Positions 1 to 12,239 of a stretch of 64,000 nt of DNA are shown here, in pieces. A program made the position numbers and the translations under genes. This stretch comes from Phylloscopus collybita (Eukaryota; Chordata; Aves; Passeriformes; Phylloscopidae), in contig JAJNNQ010000027.1 in NCBI GenBank assembly GCA_027886175.1, positions 5,160,001 through 5,224,000 on the forward strand. Direction: 5' to 3'. The notes below the pieces were generated by a model that made no database searches, had not been told where the DNA came from, and worked only from the letters and a program-made list of their open reading frames with translations. Positions within the stretch are counted from its first letter, which is position 1. Each line of letters begins with the position of its first letter.

Positions 1-3000
1 ACTGTGGGATCAGTGAAGCTTAATGGATTTACCACCAGATATTTCCCCATCAGCAGTGCTGGAGTTGCTCAGCTCCAGGCTGGATTGATGTCACACACCT
101 TTCTCTCAGCAATTGCCTGGCAGAGATGCTTTGACCAGCCAAACTTCCTTTCCTTGGCTACCCTACTATGTTCCTGGTCTAATTTTAGAATTATGAAACA
201 AGTTTGTACTCAGAAAAACTGCCTGATCACTCATGGAAAATCTGCAGTGCCAGGAGTATTTCACAGGCCAGTGTGGAGCTGATGCTCTTTGCTGATGTAC
301 TTTGCTGGGCAATTTGAAGAGGGTGGTTTTTTGTATGTTGAGGGATTTTTTTTTTTTTTTTGCTGGTTATTTATTTATTTGCATGACTTAACATGGCACA
401 GACTGCCCTAAAATGGAGCCCAGTGCCTGCTCTCCACCGTGCTGGGTTTGCTGTGGGTGCTGCACGAGGGCTGCCAGGTTGCAAAATTACCTCCCAACGA
501 GTGAGACAGGAGGAGCAGCCTTGGCTCTTACCTCTCCAGGGAGGAGGATTTGGTGCCTTCCTCTACCTCACACAACCTGAAAATCCACCCTGGAGCAGAG
601 CAGCTGCTCTGTGCTGCTCCACCAGCCCAGGGGCCGGTTTGCAGCAAGCCCCAGGGTTGCCTCAGCTGGCTGCTGCATGGAGGTCCCACTCGGGTGATGT
701 GGAGCTGCAGCAGGGCTGTGACCTGCCCCAATGGCCCTCTGGGTTTGTGGGGACTGGTGCTGGTCACAGCCCCCTGAACCAGTTCAACAGGATCAGCAGC
801 ACCAGGGAGATGCAGTGCTCAGGTGTGCACAGACGTGTCCCACTGCAGGGAGAGCTGAGCTGGAGCAAACCCTCCAAGATGCAGCTCCAGCCTCAAGTCC
901 CGACCTGCACACTGATTTACTTCTACCCCATAAAGTCTCTGTTGCCATAATACAGAGCAGCCCTGGCGATCACAAACTCAGCAGCTCAATTTCTCCCCCA
1001 CCCCCTTGGCCCTGTGCAGGCAGCCTTTCCTTTTCCAACTGCTGTGGTAACCACCAACCCCCAATCTGAGTTTTGTTCCGTTACCTCATCTCTGCTGAAG
1101 AGCCCTTGTTCCCCCCAGGAGTCCTTGTTACTCTTTGCAATAGGGACATCCCACCTCCCAACAGAGTCTTGGCTGCCCTGGGCTTGCAGGATCACTAAAC
1201 CCAGAGCTGTTGGTCCTCTGCAATACTTGAATACCCCCAGGAATCTGAGTGGCTTTTACATAGCAGGGTGAGCAGTCTGGGGGTCCCTCCTTGCACTGGC
1301 CCCATCTGGGAGGGAGGTTTTGTCCTCCCACTCCCCAGCTCCTGCTGCTTTGCTGAGGTTTAACAGCAAATATTAGTTCTGCTCCCCACTTGAGGACAGA
1401 TGACATTTGGAGCCACCAGCCATGCAATGATGCTCCCCAGAGTGTGGTGGGCTTTGGGCAGATCTGTGGGCAGGCCTCTCTGCCCACAGGAGGATTCAGA
1501 AGATGATTAAAAGTATCCACTTATCTACCTGTGCATCTCGGGGTAACCACAGGTTCTATAAACATTACTCAATTAGCACCTCGGAATGCTCTGGGAAGTG
1601 GGTAATGAGGCATTATCGCCTTTTTGGGGTGATTTAATTGAGAAGTGGTGAGGCTCAGGAATAGCTCAAGGCCCTCTTGGGATTGGAGGCACGTGGTCAC
1701 TGCCCATCCAAAACACTTCCACTGCCACCCCCAGCTCCAGAGCCCCTGGCTGGACAAAGTGGCAGGAGAATACCCTGGGAATCTCTGACAGATGGTGCTT
1801 ATCACCCCACCCTCTGCCTGTGACCCCGTTGTGCTGCTCATGGTGCCTGGAGAGCATCTTGGTCTCACTCTCTTCTCCTCCACGGCAGGAGACATCCCCA
1901 GCAGCATGGCTCAGAGCCCACACTGCTCCTGACACGGGGAATTCATCATTCCTGCTCCTGCATGGGAAAGCAGGTCTGGTGTGGGAGAATGGGCACGAAG
2001 ATTCCTCTCCACCACACTTCCATCAACTGGCACCTCTGCTCCTGCCCTGTGAGGGGTGCAGGGGCACCCTGAGTCAAGATAACGGCCATGCAAATGGAAA
2101 AATAAACCCAGATCTCTCTCCCCTGGGTATGGAGATATCCCTGGATATTCCCAGAAGATTTGGAGAGGATGAGCTTTTCTCTTCAGCACCATTTAAAAAA
2201 AGGAGAAATGTGCTAGGAAGCTCTAGCCCTGAAAAACCCTCCTGGGTGTTTAGCCCTGCTGCAGCACCAAGGATGAGTCTTACTAACTCAGCCCCATGCT
2301 GTGCTGTCCAGCAGCTGGGACAGACAGAGTCAGGCATTTTCATAGGCTGAGGCCTCTCTGGATGTCCCAAATGCCCGGTGACACACTGGTGTTGGGGACA
2401 CATTGCCACCTAGGCTAGGTTTTGAATCAGTGCATCAGTGCCCTGTATCCTCCAGGGGAGGGTCTGTGCTCATCTCCTCTGTAAGTGTTCTCAGGACATT
2501 CCCCATGGTGGCACTGTCCCAGCAGAAGGGACAAGGAACAGGCAGTGGGGACAGTTCAACCCACAGCAACAAACCCCTGTGCAGGGAGGCTGTGTGTGTG
2601 GGGACAGTCTCTCCCCTGCAGCAACCCCAGCACCATCACTTCCTTCCTCCTGGATTTGAAACAGGGCAGGAGGATGCCAGCCCTGGGTAGCATCACACCT
2701 CGTGCCTGGGGCTGCTGGCAGTCCAGTGAGCTTCAGCCTCTCTGAACATTTATACTGCCTGCAGGAACCTATCTGGACAGCCCAGGAGGGCACTGTCAGG
2801 ATGTCCCACAAGGGACACAGTGAGGACAGATGGCCACCTTGCCTCGCTAGCAGGGATCACCACAATCCAAGCTGCCACTGAGGGAAAAAAAGCAGCAAAT
2901 CTGTTCCCAGCTTTGGGAAGAGAGATGAGTTCAATGTGTGAAATGGGGTGGGAAGGGAGACCCCCAACTCCATTTCAAGTTGTTTACTGCCCAGCATGTG

Positions 3001-3240
3001 CATGGCTTGGTGCAGGTCAGGGCTGTCTGAGATGCTGCATGGAAGGTGGATCAGGTGTGGAAGGGGGTGATGCCTCCCCAGCACCCAGCACTAACACCCA
3101 GGTGCTGCCTGCCCAGGACAGGCACATCCTGGATCCCACACAGTCCCACAGCCCATCCCACATGGCCACAGCTCTGCTCCCCCATGGCTGTCACACTGCT
3201 GGATGTTTGCTCAGAGAAGTTTGCTGCTCCTGCCTCTGGT
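1..3240. other. Intergenic DNA, no supported gene
   Basis: I see no exon with a recognisable protein and matching splice sites on either strand. The longest open frames overlap each other in several frames and are rich in P, S, G and W, as expected for random reading of GC-moderate bird DNA. A 16-base T run sits near 346-361. The segment lies about 48 kb beyond the 3' end of GATA5. Confidence 0.6.
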
Positions 3241-3254
3241 CCCCCCTTGCTGGA

Positions 3255-3690
3255 TGCAAACACAACCGGTCTCCCCGGTACTCACACAGACCCTGACACC
3301 CACAAACTGCTCTGGCCCTCCACAGCTGTTTCACTCCATCTGAGCGGAGCTGGATGCCATTTCTCAGCGCTCCAGATCGCAGGGATATCCCATTACCTTT
3401 CACGCCCGGCTGGAAAGCGCCAGAGGAGAAGTTTTTGTTCAGAGCAGAGCCCCGGGGTCGGGCTCAGGTCCGCTCCCACCGACCCTTCAGAGCTCCCCTC
3501 TGCCTGAACCATCGGCTCCCCAGCCGCCACACAAACCCAAATTTCCTCCTCAAGCTCCGAGAGGGGACAGAGGAGCAAGCACACCCGTGACACACCAACC
3601 TGGAGCAGGCTCCGTCTGCTGGCACCCGGTGACAGCTCCCCCGGCGCTCTGCTGGGCGAGTTTTGGGCAGCTCTCCACGCCTGGCTCTCC
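3255..3690. other. CpG-enriched segment
   Basis: CpG dinucleotides are clearly denser here than in the flanks (for example around 3265-3285, 3360-3425, 3455-3530 and 3625-3665). Bird DNA is normally CpG-depleted, so this may be a small CpG island or a GC-rich exon or regulatory block. No reading frame across it resembles a known protein, so I assign no gene. Alternative: a GC-rich patch maintained by biased gene conversion. Confidence 0.35.
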
Positions 3691-3745
3691 AGGCCAGCTC
3701 CCTGCCCAGCTGCACAGCAGTGCCTGGGATGCTGAGGGACAGATA

Positions 3746-6700
3746 CAAATCAGTGCAAGCACAATGCTCACCTCGGAGGGCTGCGCCTGTGTCGCTGCCT
3801 GGGCTCCTGGGGCTCAGTTGATGATCAGAGGACGGTCATCTGGGAGGCGGGAGGCAGGAGTGAGCAGTGTGGGTGAACTTGCACAGACAATAAGCCGTAA
3901 TTTCTCCCTGCAGCCCGACTGGTTCTACTGGTTTGCGTTTCTTTGCCCCAGCAGCAGAAAGGAGGCTCAGCTCGGCTAAAGCTGCCCAACAGGTTCTGCT
4001 GTAACACAAAAAGTAGCAAGACCAGTATGGTGTGAACCCAGATAGAGATTTGATTGTTTTCCCGTAATTACAGCTCAACCTGTGCTGTTGGTTGAAGTCA
4101 ATCACATTAGCAAACAGACCCTTTTAAATAATTCATCCAGCATTAAGATGGGAAGGTTTTTTTAATACAACTTGGCACTTTTTGAGAAGAAAAAAATGTG
4201 ACAGCAGCAGCAGTAGCAGCAGCATCCTACTAAACCAGGGTGACACAGCCCAGGGCACTCAACAAGCCCCAGCCCTAACACTCAGGAGAGGGAAAGGGAC
4301 ATGCACAGGTTGACACAAATGGCTGCCTCAAGTGCAGGATGAAAGCCCATGATCATCCTGGGTTTTCTTCTGGGGGTGCTTTGGAGTGGCTGGAGATGCT
4401 TTAGGGACCAGTGAGGAAAGCTTGGGTGACTTGGGCGCTGATCCTGGCCAGCAGCCCTGGGTTTCCTCCCAGCTCCAGCTGCTGACACAAGCAGCTTTCA
4501 CCCTAAACCGTGGGCTGGTGGAGCCGAAGGCAAAATGGACACTTCCTGAGCCTTTGAAGTGCAGCTACTTCAGCATCCCCCGAGGAAAATGCTGGCACGG
4601 ATTCCCCTGCCCAAGCTGGGCAGGGACAGCCTTCCCCCGCAGTGCTGCAGACAGCAGCAGCTCCGGGATAAAGCAAGAGATGCACTTGCTCCCCATCAGC
4701 CTGGCACTGATAAAAAGGAACAGAAAGCTGTTGCCGACGTATCTGGGACCCAGGCAGCACATCCTGCTTTGCCAAAAGCTGCCCTGCCAGCCGGGCCCTG
4801 CCGTGCTGGCACAGCCACCTCCGAGCGCGGCTCCGGCTCGGGAGGGACGCGTCCCTCTTGCTTAATAGGACACGTAACCTGAGGAGGGTGGCTTCCCTGT
4901 GACATTTCCAGAGCCAGCGGACAGGGACAGCTCCTCTGGAAGGGGATTTGGAGCGCTGAGGCTGAGCTGCTCCTCCTCTGAGTCATCCCATGCCGCGCAT
5001 CCCCAAGAGCTCGGTGCCCAGCCAACAGCTCGGACCCTCTGCTGGTGTAAAGTCCCCTCCATCCACCAGCAGTGATGCTACCACGCTGCCTCACAGCCCA
5101 GCTGCTGAGCCGGCTCCTCAGTCATCCCAGCAGAGCACTGAGCATCCCTGGCAGTGTTTCCCTGTGGCAGTCACAGCTCTCAAACCGTGGCTTCGAGCTT
5201 TGCTCCCGCTCACGGACAGGTCGGGCAGGTGGGGGCAGCTGGGGCTCCCAGGAATGTGGCTGCACACCCATGCTATGGAAATGGGTGGCAGGTAAACAAG
5301 CAGCTGCTCGGCAAGCCGTGGTCCTGGGCAGACCTGTAGGGGCTGTTTGGGGATTGCTCTACGTGCGTGAGATTCCTGACTCATTCCTCTGCCAGAGGGA
5401 CACAGCACAAGGTTATGGGGGTGTTTTCCATCCAAGGCTGATTATGAGCCACCTGCAATGGGCAGAGGGAAGCTCTTGGCCTTAATATTCACTTGTTCCT
5501 TTTGAGCCCTTTGTTTTATTGCCGGGTATGACAATTTGAGATCGAGTGCTTGATATGGCCTGACACCTCAGGCTGATGCTTGCGGTGGTGGAATTAATGG
5601 CAACCACATGGAAGGGAGATCCTTGCTCAGACCAGCCTGGTGACACCATGGGAGGGGCTGTGGGGTAACTGGGAGGTGTGGGGGGCTTGGGGAGATCACC
5701 TGCAGCAGCCAGACCTCCGAGCAGTGACACTGGGACCTGGGGCATTGGGCCATGGGGGCACTGACACCATCCCACACCTGCCTCCAACAGCTCTGGGGCA
5801 GCTCTGTCTGGAGCATCGAGGAGAGAAACAACAAAAGAAAGGCTTAATGGGAGCAGCTGCTTGTGGGTCTGAGGAGGCTTGAGGCAGAGCAGCTGTCTGG
5901 AAGTGTTGTGCTGGTGCAAAAGAAGGCAGAATGGACATTTCTGGGAATCATCTCCAAATAACCTCCTCTTGTCTGCAGGTTTCTACTGATGATCACACAG
6001 ATTGCTCACAGAAACCAAGGGTTGTCTGCTTCCTGGCTGGAGATCCAAAAGGTCTGGGCAGGAATGGATTTCTTTACATCTAGAGACTTAGGAAAAAAAA
6101 ATCAAGCCCTCTTTCTAGAAGGAAAACAATAAAATAAGAAAAGAAATGCAAATCCACTGATGCTATTTGATCAAGACTGAGACAGGTGGCTGCAGCTGGA
6201 AAGCCAGAGAGATGACAGAGCACAAGACAAGAAGGACCTTCAATAGGTTCCAACCTACCTTCTGGATATGTGATGGGGAAACTGTTCTGATGGTGAGAGA
6301 ACCCATTCCCAGAGCTGAGTCATACTGACCCCCACCCCAAAGCAAAGGATAAGAGCAAGTTAGGCTTTCAGGGAAAGCTGCTCAACAAAATTAACATTTG
6401 TTATGGATGCAGCTTATCCTTCACTTCACAGGATCAATAGAATGGAAAAAACCCCAACAAACAACCCTGTTTCAGGAAAGCAAGCACATTATTTGATCCC
6501 ATTGAAGGGGACACTCCAGGGCACTAAGGGCACTAAGGGCACCCCGGGGAGATGCTCCCTATGGGCTGGGTGACAGTCCCTGAGCACAGAGCAGAGCTGG
6601 AGATCAAGTGCTGGTACATCCAAGAGCCCAAGTCCCCAGGTGATTCCATGGTGACGTGGCCAGAGCTGGGGACCAGCATCCCTGGGACAGGAGCTGACAG

Positions 6701-8844
6701 CCTCGTGCTGGGCTGAAATGGGCTCCTGGGCCATGGATGTGGATGGAACCTCCAGGTGAGGGTGCTGTTAAAGCCCACTAGGGTGCTGACAGAAGCATCC
6801 CCACGTCATTAGCAATAACTCATAAGCATGAGGGATCAGGCAAACAGCTTCTCTGGGCAACGTGTGCCAGCACCTGAAGGATTTCTCCCTGATATTTAAT
6901 CTCTGCCAGTTTGAAGCCGTTCCTCCCAGTCCTGTCACTCCTCACACGTCAGGCTGAGGGCACTTCACAGCCTGATCCTCTTGGGCTTTTCATCAACCCC
7001 CATCAGAGCAAACCCCAAAGAGTTCCTGCAGCAAGAGCAAGCACAGGGGAACAGCATCGCTGGGCAGACGCCGCTCCACAGCAGACACAGCAACAAAGGC
7101 AAAAGCATAAAGGGGAGGTAGATCAACGTTACCAGCCGGGTGCTGCGATGAGAGGAGGAAATGTTCCCTCGATGAGCCGCCCCATCCCCAGGAATACCGC
7201 GCGGGCTCTGGCAGGACAGGCACGGCAGGCAGCACACACATAGCAGGCAGCTTCCACCAGAGGCTGCTCGATGGCTTCGAAACACCTCCTCTGCCTGCAG
7301 CTGCCTGCACAGGGCACAGCCCCGGGACATCGCCCGGGTCAGGATTTGGGAGCCCACAAGCTCGGAGGGTTCTGGTCACCCTGGGCAGCGCTGGGTGCTG
7401 GAGCATCATTACCTGCAGGGCCAGGGCAAGGAGGTTGCTGGCTGCTCTTCTCACCTTGAAGAGGTGGAAAAGCTCTGTAAAAGTGAGAGGAGGGGAGGCT
7501 TAGCTAAGCCAATAGTTTTCTGGTGCTATAAGCATTTGAAGTACACTTAGTAACAAAAGCAGCCTTTGTGGGCTGTGGTTGTGCCACTTCTCCCTGGATT
7601 TGCATGGGGTGGCACTGGGTGACACAGGGTGCAGGTGAAGGAGAGATGCTTTAACCCTGGAGGTCACCCACAGATCTCAGAAACATGCCCAGAAAAACAC
7701 TGCCTTGAATTTCCATTACTAAGAGATACAAAACCAGATCAGCTGGGAAAGGGGCAGCCAGGTGTGAGGGTTTTCTCTCAGCTGCAAGGAGAAGCAGATG
7801 TGTCCTTTCCACTCCGGCTCAGTTTCCCTTCACCTTCTCCAACCTTCACCATCTGGGCTGCAAATGCCCTGGGTGTGCAGCTCTTGCCTTCCAAGGTGCT
7901 GGGAACGTGCAGGAGGAGAGTACAAAGGCATCATCAGGCTGGGGTGGCAGCTGCTCTCAGTGAGGTGCAAAGGGGTGCTGGGAAGGCAGCTGTCCATGCC
8001 AGGCTTTGGCACAACTTGTCCACTCAGGAAACATGTTGTAAGATTTCCTGATCCCACCTAAATTCACCCATTCCTGTTGCTCACATTTAGCCAAAAACAA
8101 ATGTTTAAACGTTTTATACCCTGAAAAATGTCTGTCTGTGCGTGGCTGTGGGTGGTGTGGCTTGCAGAGCTCAGGGTGCCTGGCTCCCTGCTGAGGATGC
8201 TGAGGGCTGGGTGTGCTGTGCCAAAAGTTGAAACAAACACTTTTAAACTTTACAAAAATGTTCCTCTTTTGACTCATCCATCTTCATCCACTCAGCTCTC
8301 AGCCAGCAGAGGCTCAGCCCAGGCTGGGGATACACAAATGAGTTGAACTGTTGGGGTTCTTCTCTTCACCTCTGCCTTCCCCTCCCTCTGCAAGGAGGAG
8401 ATTAATGCAATTAGGGTTTTGCAACCATTTCCTCTCTACCATGGGAACATGTAGGGGGAGTTCACAGCTGGCTCCCAACTGCCCAGGGATGGAGGACAGC
8501 CAGGCAGCCCCTCTTCCAACTTGCATTCCCATCCAGGCTGGGCCAGGATGCCAATCTTGCCCCAAATTCATCTTTTTATTTATGGGTAGAGGGGAGTCTT
8601 TTTTCAGCTGGCTCCCTCTTGACTACACCAAGGAGGACCCTGCTGTCCTCTGACACATCCTGGCTCTCTTTTAAGTGGTCATGAGCCATAGTTTGAGAAA
8701 CTCTGCACTTAATACTCCTTCCTGTCTCTTACTCCTCCATCTCTGCTCTGTCTCCTGCAATATCCATTTTCCCTTGCCCCTCCCTCCTCCTCTGGCCAAA
8801 AAGAAGTAAAAAATTAAGTGTGAATTTCAGAGCAAAAGATGCTG

Positions 8845-8845
<1 letters not shown>
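3746..8845. other. Intergenic DNA, no supported gene
   Basis: No recognisable coding exon, RNA gene or transposon was found. Small patches with extra CpG occur near 4800-4860 and 7060-7350. A short CAG/GCAGTAG-like run is at about 4202-4224, and a decamer repeated about 2.5 times (core GGCACTAAGG) lies near 6517-6542. Confidence 0.55.

Positions 8846-8886
<41 letters not shown>
8846..8886 (+). repeat. Uninterrupted T41 homopolymer
   Basis: Forty-one consecutive T bases run from 8846 to 8886. No retroposed gene or SINE body is recognisable on either side, so this is best called a simple repeat. It could also be the reverse-strand poly(A) tail of an old insertion whose body has decayed. Confidence 0.9.
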
Positions 8887-8889
<3 letters not shown>

Positions 8890-11430
8890 GAGGCACTGAG
8901 AAGTGAAGGCATAACTCCTCCCATAAATTATAGTCCGATGAAAATGGCTCAAATTGCATGGAGTTTGCAAATTACAGAAGATGCAAATGTCAATTGAAGA
9001 AACTCTGGCAGTAAACATTTTTCTCAACTGCTTTTTTAACAAAGCTTTTCACTGGAAAGGCTCCTGCTCTCAAGAGCTGGGAAAGGATGACAGCTCTTAG
9101 GCTTTGAATGGTTTATCCATAACACACAACTATGCCATTTATCCCTCTGTAATTAATTAATCAATGATATATCAGTATTAACGACAAGAAAACTCGTTTT
9201 GAACTTCGTTTCTGGCACAGATCCTTGGAAAGAAAGATGCTCCACAGCTCTCCTTGGCTCTCCCTGATGTGTTATCTGCAGTGTGGCAGCACCTGAGTAC
9301 CCAACACAGGAACCCTGAAGGAGCCAAAGCTGGGGTTTTTTGTCTGTTTCCATCTCCTCTTTCCCATGATGGAAAACCAGCAGCAAAGTGCTCATGCCAC
9401 AATAAAAAGCAGGAATGAGATGATCTGTCTGAGTCCAGTTGAAGTGGAAAAAGCAAATGTCGAACCAGCTGTGGAGCATCTAATCCACTATCCCTTCACC
9501 GGTTTTTCACCCATCTCTAAATAATTAAATTTTTTTTAGCAAAAACCCTAGAAAACCCAATTATTTGGTTTGCAGGGGTGGGTGATCAACTTTTAGGCAA
9601 TCTACAGTAGCTCTGCATCAAGTGTGGCACTGCCAGCATGGTGCACACGGCTGTGCCATGACTGGGATTTGTGTCTCTTCCTCCTGAGCACAGATAAAGA
9701 CAACATCATCCCAAGTACTTAAAAGAACCTCTGCAAAATCCTTCTCCAAGTGTGAAAACTCCTTTCTGGAATGTGCTAGATTTGGGCCAGCTTCTCCCCC
9801 ACAGGGGCTGTGTCCAATTCAGAACCTTCCAGGCATGGGTTGCTGCAGGCTCCCCTTGCCTTGCTGTGGGATGGGAGGGAGCTTGGCACACAGGGGTGGC
9901 TGGAGGACGGATCCTGCAAACCTCCCCTCTCCCCTGCATCTGCCCCTCCTGCCTGGAGGGCTCTGAGCACGCCCACCCCAACAAAACCACTGCAGCCACA
10001 CACTCCTGGGTGCCCCCCAGGAGCCTGCCCCTCACACAACTCCTTTTGGGAAGTACTTTAGCACGTTCCTCTCCATCACCTGGGAAAAGCAACACCCGCT
10101 CCGTGCTCCTTGCAGCAATGAATGTGAACCTGGGAGTGAAGGGCTTTGCTGCCTGCCCCCACGCTGGCCTGGCTGCTCCCAGCCCCATGATTTATGCTTT
10201 GATTTGGGAATGCCTCTTCCTGCCAGGTGATCACATGGCCCCTTGCCTGCACGTTATTTTTGTATTTGCTTTTGCTTCCCTCCCCTCCCTGCTCCCCCCT
10301 CAAAATGGTTTTCATTTTTATGAAAGCAATTTATTCTGGAGGTTGCCAAAAGCTTATCGGCTTCGGCACACGTTCAGACAAGCTGTGCATGGTGATTTTG
10401 GAGGTGGGGGGGGGGGGTGCTTGGGGTGGAGAAAATGAATGAAAGCAACTCCAAAAAGGCAGTTGAGCAGGGCTGGAGTGAGCATGGCCCAGCTCCAGCA
10501 CCAAGATTTCGGCTCCAGTCGAGGGTGGAGGTCAGGAGCAAGACAGTCTGCATGGAGCTGGGGAGGGCCAGGAAAGGGTCAGAGGGGATGGGGAGAGCTA
10601 TTTCCACCCCCTTGAGCTGTTTGCCGTGTGGCCACTGCCAATCTGGAGCTGTTGGTATTTAAAATGGCACGAAGAGAGGCGTCCCTCCTCCCTCAGAGGT
10701 ATGTTAATGAGCATCCTGTTAAGAAACTCCTTGGAAACTTCAAGGGAAGACAAATCCTCTTGGTTGATAAATTAATTTTCTCCCTTTTGCTTGGCCCGTC
10801 AGTCTGTGCCGCCAGCAACGTTCCCATTAGCTTTGGCCGAGTTTGCCAACATCTGCTGAGATCCAAGACCCATAGAAATCCACTGGAGCCTTTCCATGGG
10901 TCTCAAGGAGCTTTGGGTCAAGTCTTCTGCCTGCGGGATGAGGCCTGGGGTCTGTGCATTGGCTGCCTGCTCGGGGCTGCCGGTGAGTGATGAGCTGTTG
11001 AACAATGTCTTCATCTCTGGGCAGGGCTGGGAGGAGGGATGGGGATGCTAACTGGAACCAGCCTGGAATGAAGTCATTTGTTTCGCCACGCTGTTCCCCT
11101 TCTCCTGAAGGTTCCCAGGGAGGGAAGTGGAGCTCACAGGCAGCGATGTCTGCAAAAACCCCCCAGGGCTCTCCTTTCCTCGAGTTGAAGCTTCACAGCC
11201 TCCGAGGACGTCGCCCAGCTCCAAGGATTGCCCCACACCGCCGGTCCCACCACAGCAGACCTCCCACTGCTGCTTTCCTGCAAACACCGTGGCTCTGCTG
11301 GGAAAGGGCTGTGGCAAATGCCAGCGGCATGAGGCAAAGCACAGCCCCTGGGAAGGCTGCCCTGTCCTGCCCAAAGAGAGTGAAAAATCTCCCCACCGAC
11401 AGTTCCCGAGCGCTCCTTGCGAGGCGGCTG
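8887..11430. other. Intergenic DNA, no supported gene
   Basis: No protein family is recognisable in any frame. A run of about 12 G bases lies at about 10406-10417. From about 10660 onward the sequence becomes a mixture of AT-rich stretches and CpG-containing stretches that looks more constrained than its surroundings, but I cannot test conservation here. Confidence 0.5.
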
Positions 11431-11436
11431 AACGCG

Positions 11437-11628
11437 GCCTTTATCAGAGCCTGAGAGCTTGCAAAGATAACACTTCAAAGGGAACACGGGCTAAATACAC
11501 CTTTAAAAGCCTTAAAATGTAATTCCATAAATGTTTGTGTTACTCGGGCAAGAGATAAAGCCAAGTGGTATTACTGAGTTGTAGTGGGGCTGAATAGCTG
11601 CGAACTTCCCTCGTGTCCCTATCAGATG
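11437..11628. promoter_or_regulatory. Candidate element with four WGATAR motifs
   Basis: Four matches to the GATA-factor consensus WGATAR fall within about 185 bases: TTATCA at 11441-11446 (reverse), AGATAA at 11465-11470, AGATAA at 11553-11558 and CTATCA at 11619-11624 (reverse). Chance expectation on both strands is about one per 512 bases, so this is moderate enrichment. The sequence is AT-rich and not repeat-like. A role as a distal GATA-bound enhancer is inference only. Confidence 0.3.
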
Positions 11629-11997
11629 AATGGTTCACTTATTAATCTGTATCTGGGTGCAGTGGAGCCCTTTTCTTTCTCCATAATCTTATTCCCCCAT
11701 CTCTGTGTGCTGGCCACTTTGCTGCTCTGACAGGACCTGGGAATGGGTGTGAATCCCAGCAGGTTTGTGTCTCTGGGTTGATAGAGAAACCCTGTCCCTG
11801 CAGCTTCATCCCACTCCTGAAGATTAACAAAAACCCCAAGGCTGTGGAGAAACAACAACAAGCAATTCTCACTTAATTGTTGATGCTGATCCCCATGGTT
11901 TGGAAGTGGTTGATCCCTTTATCCTCTGCTGTTGGTGGATGAGGACTGTGGTGGATGCCTGTCCCAAAGGATGGATTGCAGGACATTGACATAAATT

Positions 11998-12230
11998 TAG
12001 ATTAGGGATTAACAAGAAATTCTCTCCTCTGAGGGTGGTGAATCACAGGCTTCCCACAGAAACTGTAACTGCCCCATCCCTTGAAGTGTTTAAGGCCAGG
12101 TTGGATGGGGCTTGGAGCAGCCTGGAATAGTGGAAGGTGTCCATGGCCATGGCAGGGAGCTGGAATGAGATGGTCTTTAAGGCCTCTTCCAACCCAAACC
12201 ATTCTGTCATCCTATGATTCTATGATTTTT
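11998..12230 (+). mobile_element. CR1 LINE 3' fragment
   Basis: The block matches the conserved 3' end of avian CR1 as I know it: a GAGGGTGGTGAATCAC-like segment, then TTTAAGGCCAGGTTGGATGG, GTGGAAGGTGTCCATGGCC, CTTCCAACCCAAACCATTCT, and the terminal octamer-type repeat TATGATTCTATGATT at about 12212-12227. It is a severely 5'-truncated copy, as is usual for CR1, in the plus orientation, with no coding capacity left. Confidence 0.93.
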
Positions 12231-12239
12231 CAGCATTAT

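Noticed and set aside
3245..3590. CpG-rich segment as a protein exon
   Set aside because: Several overlapping frames on both strands, none with a recognisable family or consistent splice borders.
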